From JABJMC01 sp964473745 (GTDB lineage Bacteria > Patescibacteriota > Gracilibacteria > UBA1369 > UBA12473), in assembly GCA_964473745.1 (NCBI GenBank), contig CAYYQE010000003.1, forward strand, positions 22,141-86,140: a DNA stretch of 64,000 nucleotides, read 5' to 3'. The translations under genes and the position numbers were made by a program. Under the pieces are notes generated by a model, which did not search any database, was not told the origin of the DNA, and worked only from the letters and a program-made list of their open reading frames with translations. Positions 59,027 through 64,000 of the stretch are shown here, in pieces (the stretch's first letter is position 1; each line of letters begins with the position of its first letter).

Positions 59027-60205
59027 ATGGAACATTTTAAGGTTGATGATATTTTGAGTTCTTATGGAGAGATCCGTTCTGATGGAACTGAACAGGTTGT
59101 ATACGGAGTTTCTGATCGTTCGAAACAGCCTTTTTGGGTTCGTTTAAATGATGCTTTAATAGATCGTTCGAGAGTTCCAATCAAGGAAAAATCTTACTTT
59201 TTTCATTTACTTTCGGTGATGTTAGATGCGGGAATTCCGATGTTGCAATCCCTCCGAATTTTGTCTGATAAATCTACGAACGAAAGATTTTGTCGGGTGG
59301 TTGCGACCATGGCTCATTATGTAGAAGGAGGTCGACCTCTTTCCGAGGCTATGTCTAAATTTCCAACTGTTTTTGATGAAGCGGAAATTGGGGTAGTTAA
59401 ATCTGGTGAGGCGATTGGTCGGCTCGATCAGATGATGGGCAAACTTTCTAAACAACTGGAACGAACTTATAATATTCACCTTAAGGTGCGTGGCGCCATG
59501 ACTTACCCGATTGTGGTTTTGGTGGTGCTAGCAATTGCGACTTTAGTAGTAATGACGCTTGTGGTCCCGAAATTAGAAGTGTTTTTTGATGATAGCGGCG
59601 TGTCATTGCCGTGGTTGACCAAGGCCGTTCTTTTGGCCAGTTCTTTTGTGAGTGCTTACTGGTGGGTTATTGTGTTGGGAGTTATGATTTTTGGGGTGAT
59701 TGCTAATCTGTTTGTAAACACGCGTTCCGGTCGACTGAAGTTTGATTATTGGCTGCTTAAGATTCCTTTTATCGGGCCACTTTTGCAGCAAGCTTTAATC
59801 ACAAAATTTGTGCGATTACTTGGAGTGATGGCCGCTTCTGGTTTACCGATAAATAAAGCTTTAAAAATTCTTGGTGATTCCATGGGAAACATGTTGTACC
59901 GAATGAAAGTTACTGAAGTGGTGCATGGCGTTGAAAAAGGAGGGAAAATTTCTGAAAATCTAGCAACTACGCCGTTTTTATTCCCAAGTACAGTTACGCA
60001 AATGCTTTCTATTGGTGAAAATTCTGCAACTTTGGATCAGGCTTGTGATAAGTTAGCGGATCACTATGAACTCGAGATCGAGCATTCTATTAAAAACATA
60101 ACTACGGTTATGGAGCCGGCCTTAATTGTGTTTGTCGGAGCGGCTGTGGCTATCCTGGCCTTAGCAATTTTGGGTCCAGTGTTCTCGCTTTCGGAATTGG
60201 TGTAA
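59027..60205 (+). CDS. pilC: PilC/GspF-family inner-membrane platform protein
   Basis: 392 residues with two T2SSF domains (about 70-195 and 270-390) and three membrane spans. Typical blocks: MLDAGIPMLQSLRILSDKST, GEAIGRLDQMMGKLSKQLER, GVMAASGLPINKALKILGDS and MLSIGENSATLDQACDKLAD. It is the membrane platform that the assembly ATPase turns to add pilin subunits. The final span is followed by GPVFSLSELV. The pilin gene starts 10 bp later with its own -10-like box. Confidence 0.9.
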   Translation: MEHFKVDDILSSYGEIRSDGTEQVVYGVSDRSKQPFWVRLNDALIDRSRVPIKEKSYFFHLLSVMLDAGIPMLQSLRILSDKSTNERFCRVVATMAHYVEGGRPLSEAMSKFPTVFDEAEIGVVKSGEAIGRLDQMMGKLSKQLERTYNIHLKVRGAMTYPIVVLVVLAIATLVVMTLVVPKLEVFFDDSGVSLPWLTKAVLLASSFVSAYWWVIVLGVMIFGVIANLFVNTRSGRLKFDYWLLKIPFIGPLLQQALITKFVRLLGVMAASGLPINKALKILGDSMGNMLYRMKVTEVVHGVEKGGKISENLATTPFLFPSTVTQMLSIGENSATLDQACDKLADHYELEIEHSIKNITTVMEPALIVFVGAAVAILALAILGPVFSLSELV

Positions 60206-60208
60206 AAT
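60203..60208 (+). promoter_or_regulatory. possible internal -10 (TAAAAT) 6 nt before the first pilin start
   Basis: TAAAAT overlaps the pilC stop and is followed by 6 bases and the ATG at 60215, the same spacing as at 17861, 21604 and 29032. There is no good -35. It could give extra, leaderless pilin mRNA. Confidence 0.35.
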
Positions 60209-60214
60209 AGGTCC

Positions 60215-60739
60215 ATGCGCCCTCCCAAAGCATTTACATTGATCGAGCTAATTGTCGTGATGACGGTCATCGCGCTTCTTTCAGCAGTGGCCATGATTGA
60301 TTATGGAATGTCAGTTAAAAAAGCGCGTTTGCAGGTCGCGACCGAGGAATTGGGGCTTTTATTTGAAGATGCCGGGGTGCGGACTCAATCACAAATGGGT
60401 TCAGAGGGGGTGGCTAAATGTTGGTTAATTGAGGTTCCGATTGGTGCTGCGCCCGTGCTAAATTCTGTGGAATGGAATGATGGGTGTAGTTTTTCGGCGG
60501 CAATTGAAGAAGAAAATTTGGCTTGGGATAAAGTCGAGATTTTGAAAACTTCTACCGGAGATTCCTTATGGTTTATGTTTTCTCCTCCAGATGGTGATAT
60601 TAGTGTTTATAATGATTCGGGTTCAATAATTACTGAAAGCCCTCTTCAAATCACTCTTTCTTACAATGGTTCAAGTGAGGAAATTTTTACAAAAACAGTC
60701 GAAATTACCCCGGTAACTGCGAATTTTGTGATATACTGA
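60215..60739 (+). CDS. type IV pilin-like protein
   Basis: 174 residues. The prepilin N terminus MRPPKA-FTLIELIVVMTVI has a short basic leader, a hydrophobic helix and Glu at +5. The residue before the cut is Ala, not the usual Gly. The C-terminal region is a small globular domain with two cysteines (AKCWLIE, NDGCSF) that could form a disulfide. Probably a major or minor pilin of the pilus built by the upstream proteins. Confidence 0.85.
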   Translation: MRPPKAFTLIELIVVMTVIALLSAVAMIDYGMSVKKARLQVATEELGLLFEDAGVRTQSQMGSEGVAKCWLIEVPIGAAPVLNSVEWNDGCSFSAAIEEENLAWDKVEILKTSTGDSLWFMFSPPDGDISVYNDSGSIITESPLQITLSYNGSSEEIFTKTVEITPVTANFVIY

Positions 60740-60744
60740 CGCCC

Positions 60745-61320
60745 GTGAAAAAAACCTCTTTACCACAATCAGCGTTTACTCTTGTAGAAGTGATTATTGG
60801 GGTGGCGATTTTGAGTATTGTGATGTCTTCGATTACGGTTTTGACCATTGTTTCAATCCAAGCGAACCAGGCTAATGTGAATCGTTTAACTGGTTATTAT
60901 TTGGCGCAGGAAGGCGTGGAGGGTTTGCGAAATTTGCGTGATAGTAATTGGCTGCGTAATTATGGTTGGGATGGGAATTCCGAGTGGGGGAGTGATTTTG
61001 GGAGTGAAGGTTATTATAAAATTGATTATTTGCCAGGGCTTGATCCGCCGTGGAAATTAACTTTTGGGGGAACAGTTTTGGCGAATTTAGACTCGACTCT
61101 TTATTTAGTGAATCATAATGGCAACCGATTTTATGTTCATGATCCAAGCACTTGGACTGATTATGAAACGACTAAATTTAATCGACATTTACATGTTGTG
61201 CCGGATGCGGATGAGGAAATGTTACAAGTGACAGCCGTTGTTTTTTGGGATGATCATGGGCGGGAAATTGAGGTGCAAGTTTCTACTCGTTTAACAGATT
61301 GGCGTGAAGGCCCAATTTAA
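60745..61320 (+). CDS. type IV pilin-like protein (PilV-like)
   Basis: 191 residues from a GTG start. The prepilin motif QSA-FTLVEVIIGVAILS has Ala before the cut. It resembles minor pilins of the PilV type (GYYLAQEGVEGLRNLRDSNW). TATACT (60732-60737) precedes the GTG by 7 bases, another possible near-leaderless start. It follows the first pilin by 5 bp. Confidence 0.85.
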   Translation: MKKTSLPQSAFTLVEVIIGVAILSIVMSSITVLTIVSIQANQANVNRLTGYYLAQEGVEGLRNLRDSNWLRNYGWDGNSEWGSDFGSEGYYKIDYLPGLDPPWKLTFGGTVLANLDSTLYLVNHNGNRFYVHDPSTWTDYETTKFNRHLHVVPDADEEMLQVTAVVFWDDHGREIEVQVSTRLTDWREGPI

Positions 61321-61328
61321 AATTTTTT

Positions 61329-61997
61329 ATGATTGAGAATTTACAAATTTGGTGGAAGAAAAAACCGCGTCAGCCGCGCGGATTCACTCTGGTGGAATTG
61401 ATTATTTCGATGCTGGTTTTCACGATTTTTATTGGAGTGGTTTCCACAGTTTATATTTCGGTAACGCGGTCTTTGCGTCACGCGAGCGAGGTGCGCAAGG
61501 TTTATGCCGAGGCCCGATTTTTAATGGATAAAATTACGCAGGATGTGCGTCTTTATACAGTGGATTATGAATGTTTAGAGGGGAGTGGAACGGCTTGGGA
61601 AACTACTAATTTGGAATGTTCGGGGGGATATGATGTTTATACTGGCCTAGGACAGTTTTTACCGTTAATTTCAGCGGATGGAATGCATCGCGTAATTTAT
61701 GAGTATGAGGATGAAAGTTTTTCGATTTTAGAACTGGATTATGATGGGGCTGATTGGGTCACGGCTGATGGTTATTACAGTGGTTTTGAAGAGTTTGTTA
61801 GTGATTCAGTAGCTTTGTCGGATATTCATTTTAGTATTTGGCCACTTAGCAGTCCTTATGAGGCGATTATAAATACTTATCAGCCAAGTGTGCACGTGGT
61901 AATCGAGGCCAGCAGCACTTCGGCGTTTTTGCCAACTCAACTTACTGTAACTTTACAATCTACTATTTCTTCTCGTGTCTATGGTGTTTCATTCTAA
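61329..61997 (+). CDS. type IV pilin-like protein (PilW/GspJ-like)
   Basis: 222 residues. A longer basic leader (MIENLQIWWKKKPRQPRG) precedes the cut before FTLVELIISMLVFTIFIGV, here with the canonical Gly. The block ARFLMDKITQDVRLYTVDYE is characteristic of PilW/GspJ minor pilins. The 3' end overlaps the start of the next gene by 17 bases. Confidence 0.85.
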   Translation: MIENLQIWWKKKPRQPRGFTLVELIISMLVFTIFIGVVSTVYISVTRSLRHASEVRKVYAEARFLMDKITQDVRLYTVDYECLEGSGTAWETTNLECSGGYDVYTGLGQFLPLISADGMHRVIYEYEDESFSILELDYDGADWVTADGYYSGFEEFVSDSVALSDIHFSIWPLSSPYEAIINTYQPSVHVVIEASSTSAFLPTQLTVTLQSTISSRVYGVSF

Positions 61998-62847
61998 CCA
62001 ACGCGGTTCTGCGCTTCTAATTTCAATTCTTTTAATGAGTTTTGTGATTGTTTTTGGGTTGGGGATTTCGAGTTTAATTGTGGATTCTGTCCGCGTAGAA
62101 AGAAACGTGGTTGAGGCGGGGAAAGCTTATTTTGCCGCAGAAGGAGGAATCGAAGAAACTTTGTATTTTCAAGAAAATGAACTCCCGGGTTATGAGATGA
62201 ATGAAGGAGGCGTGTTGTTAGAAAATGGGGCGGAAATGAGTTATGAAATGAGTGCTCTAGCGGAAGCGGTGCCGTGTGCGCATCGTGACAGTGAATGGCG
62301 AACTTTAGGGGCGCAGGAATCAATTTCATTGCCGCTTTTTTATGCTGGTGAAGGCGACAGTGAACAGGTTGAGAGTTTTGAAATGGAATATTATGTAGAG
62401 GATTTTTCCGGAGTAACAAGTAATGCTTTGCGCTGGAAGATTTTGGGACTGGATAGTGATGATTTAGAAAAATTCACAGAAGCGATTAGTGGTTTAGAGG
62501 ATTTTGATCCAACAATGATTGATGGCGGAAATAATGGCATGATTTTGAGCTCAGACGATTCGGGCAATCACTATGATTTAAGTGGGGTTACGCAAACAAA
62601 TTATGAAGACTATCCAATTTCTACTTTTTTGGAAAATCACATTTTGAATTATTTGATTTTGACGAATATGGCTGATGATGAGATGCAGATTCAATTGCGA
62701 ACCAATGCCGTGGCTTGCGAATACACTTTGATCGAAGCAGATGGTGAAAGTGGTGGCACTAGACAAAGTATTGATGTTCAAGTTAAGTTGGATTCCTTCC
62801 TCCCTGTATTTGATTTTGTTCTTTACCAAACTGCAACCAATGAATGA
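61981..62847 (+). CDS. PilX-like minor pilin / pilus assembly protein
   Basis: 288 residues from ATG 61981 (MVFHSNQRGSALLISILLMS); a GTG at 61975 adds two residues. The N terminus has a PilX-type motif, RGSALLISILLMSFVIVFGL, followed by AGKAYFAAEGGIEETLYFQE, typical of PilX/GspK-like proteins that cap or prime pili. The C-terminal domain includes a hydrophilic region with two cysteines. It is last in the pilus operon and overlaps metG by 8 bases. Confidence 0.8.
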   Translation: MVFHSNQRGSALLISILLMSFVIVFGLGISSLIVDSVRVERNVVEAGKAYFAAEGGIEETLYFQENELPGYEMNEGGVLLENGAEMSYEMSALAEAVPCAHRDSEWRTLGAQESISLPLFYAGEGDSEQVESFEMEYYVEDFSGVTSNALRWKILGLDSDDLEKFTEAISGLEDFDPTMIDGGNNGMILSSDDSGNHYDLSGVTQTNYEDYPISTFLENHILNYLILTNMADDEMQIQLRTNAVACEYTLIEADGESGGTRQSIDVQVKLDSFLPVFDFVLYQTATNE

Positions 62848-64000
62848 TTCTTTTTATATTACAACGACCTTGCCTTACGTGAATTCAGATCCGCACATTG
62901 GGTTTGCGCTCGAAATTATTCAGGCCGATGCAATTGCGCGGTACCAACGTTTACAGGGGAAAACAGTGACTTTTAATACAGGAACCGATGAACATGGGCT
63001 GAAAATTTTTCGGAAAGCCGAGGAGCAGGAAATGAGTCCCCAGGCTTTTTGTGATAAGTATGCGGCTAAGTTTGACGACTTAAAAGAGGCCTTAAATTTA
63101 AGCTATACCCAGTTTATTCGAACAACTGACGAGCATCATATTGCGGCTTGTCAGGAGTTTTGGAAAAGGTGTGATGCGAATGGTGATATTTATAAGAAAA
63201 AATACAAAGTTAAGTATTGTGTGGGTTGTGAATTAGAGAAAACCGAGTCTGAATTAGAGGAAGGTAAATGTCCGGTTCATCCGAATTTAGAGGTTGAAAT
63301 TATTGAAGAAGAAAACTATTTCTTTAAATATTCGCAGTATCAAGAAAAACTATTAGCGCTTTATAAAGAGCGGCCAGATTTTGTGTTGCCTAAGCATCGT
63401 TTAACAGAGATTGCGAATTTTACGGAAAAGGGATTGGAGGATTTTAGTATTTCGCGTTTAAAAGAAAAAATGCCGTGGGGAGTGCCAGTACCAGGGGATG
63501 AGGAGCATGTGATGTACGTGTGGTTTGATGCTTTGATTAATTATATTTCGACCCTTGGTTGGCCGGAAGATGAAGAAAGTTTTGGGACGTTGTGGCCGGG
63601 ATGGCAGATTGCCGGGAAGGATAATTTGCGGCAGCAGTCTTCGATGTGGCAATCTATGCTTTTATCGGCTGGGCTTAAGCCGTCTGCTCAGATTTTGATT
63701 CATGGATTTATGACCGCGGACGGTAAAAAAATGAGTAAGTCGCTGGGGAATGTGGTGGATCCGTTTGAGGAGGCAAAAGTGTATGGAATTGATGCGCTAC
63801 GGTTTTATCTTTTGAAAGACATCCCAACGGCTGAAGATGGAGATTTTAGTAAGGAGCGGTTTAAAATTTCGTATGATAGTGATTTGGCGAATAATTTGGG
63901 AAATTTAGTGAGTCGGGTGATGGCGATGACTGTTAAATATTTTGATGGGAAAGTGCCGGAAAGTTGTGCGCCAAAGCTGACATTGGAACATTTAGAGCGC
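62840..64000 (+). CDS. metG: methionyl-tRNA synthetase (3' end outside window)
   Basis: 387 codons are visible and the frame is open at the window edge. It starts with ATG 62840, MNDSFYITTTLPYVNSDPHI, giving the class I HIGH motif as HIGF. The zinc knuckle is CVGC ... CPVH, and the KMSKS motif is GKKMSKSLGN. GTDEHGLKI and AGKDNLRQQSSMWQSML are further matches. It charges tRNA-Met, including the initiator. The start lies 8 bases inside the PilX-like gene, so translation may be coupled. Confidence 0.95.
   Translation, partial: MNDSFYITTTLPYVNSDPHIGFALEIIQADAIARYQRLQGKTVTFNTGTDEHGLKIFRKAEEQEMSPQAFCDKYAAKFDDLKEALNLSYTQFIRTTDEHHIAACQEFWKRCDANGDIYKKKYKVKYCVGCELEKTESELEEGKCPVHPNLEVEIIEEENYFFKYSQYQEKLLALYKERPDFVLPKHRLTEIANFTEKGLEDFSISRLKEKMPWGVPVPGDEEHVMYVWFDALINYISTLGWPEDEESFGTLWPGWQIAGKDNLRQQSSMWQSMLLSAGLKPSAQILIHGFMTADGKKMSKSLGNVVDPFEEAKVYGIDALRFYLLKDIPTAEDGDFSKERFKISYDSDLANNLGNLVSRVMAMTVKYFDGKVPESCAPKLTLEHLER

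Overview
The window looks like chromosome from an uncultivated Patescibacteria (Candidate Phyla Radiation) bacterium. The evidence is an AMP phosphorylase next to a ribose-1,5-bisphosphate isomerase, a fermentative ackA-pta pair, a compact SUF operon, two TrmB-type regulators, very large secreted proteins, a type IV pilus cluster, and a dense gene layout (ATGA or TAATG overlaps, convergent genes sharing stop codons). TAA, TAG and TGA all end genes here, so the code is the standard bacterial one. That argues against UGA-recoded Gracilibacteria and Absconditabacteria. A Peregrinibacteria-like lineage is my best guess, but nothing here proves it. Most of the DNA is AT-rich.

Layout. 1-12353: at least three tandem giant surface proteins (signal peptide, beta-helix repeats, Ig-like repeats, Glu/Val-rich stalk, calcium-binding repeats, C-terminal membrane anchor). 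The first is cut by the window edge and the third carries an in-frame amber stop. 12425-13378: DUF4349 membrane protein, then a terminator. 13476-17834: rrf2-sufC-sufB-sufD(short)-sufS, with the scaffold sufU apart at 21636. 17861-19833: a ComF-like phosphoribosyltransferase and an antiporter, convergent and sharing stop-codon bases. About 19916-20893: a GC-rich island with one secreted-protein gene and a highly structured non-coding tail. 20894-22843: DNA alkylation repair, sufU, TrmB regulator. 22849-26438 (minus): rpmH-rnpA-yidC-jag, then an SLH-RlpA protein and an FtsL-like protein. 26544-34291: PP2C-like membrane protein, deaminase, acetyltransferase, AMP salvage genes, and two paralogous orphan proteins. 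34293-43288: second TrmB regulator, a 31-cysteine protein, alr, ackA-pta, PHP phosphoesterase, lipoprotein, zinc ribbon, gltX. 43406-47506: orphans and ftsK. 47503-57797 (minus): secA, a sugar-phosphate transferase, rnpB RNA, TPR, galU, hsp20, ftsH, tilS, RNHCP protein. 57944-62847: type IV pilus operon. 62840-64000: 5' part of metG.

How it fits together. SecA and YidC move proteins across or into the membrane. The giant adhesin-like proteins, SLH-RlpA protein and pili would form the cell surface, which suits an attached or host-dependent lifestyle. The AMP phosphorylase-isomerase pair would feed nucleotide-derived ribose toward central carbon, and Pta-AckA would make ATP from acetyl-CoA. RNase P is represented by both its RNA and its protein.

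Things most worth a second look: the GC-rich island and its folded tail; the tandem giant surface proteins with a nonsense codon; start codons exactly 6 nt after a -10 box (leaderless mRNAs); a set of orphan genes with TTGACA promoters and C-rich CCACCC leaders; and a strong promoter at 38000 with no gene behind it.
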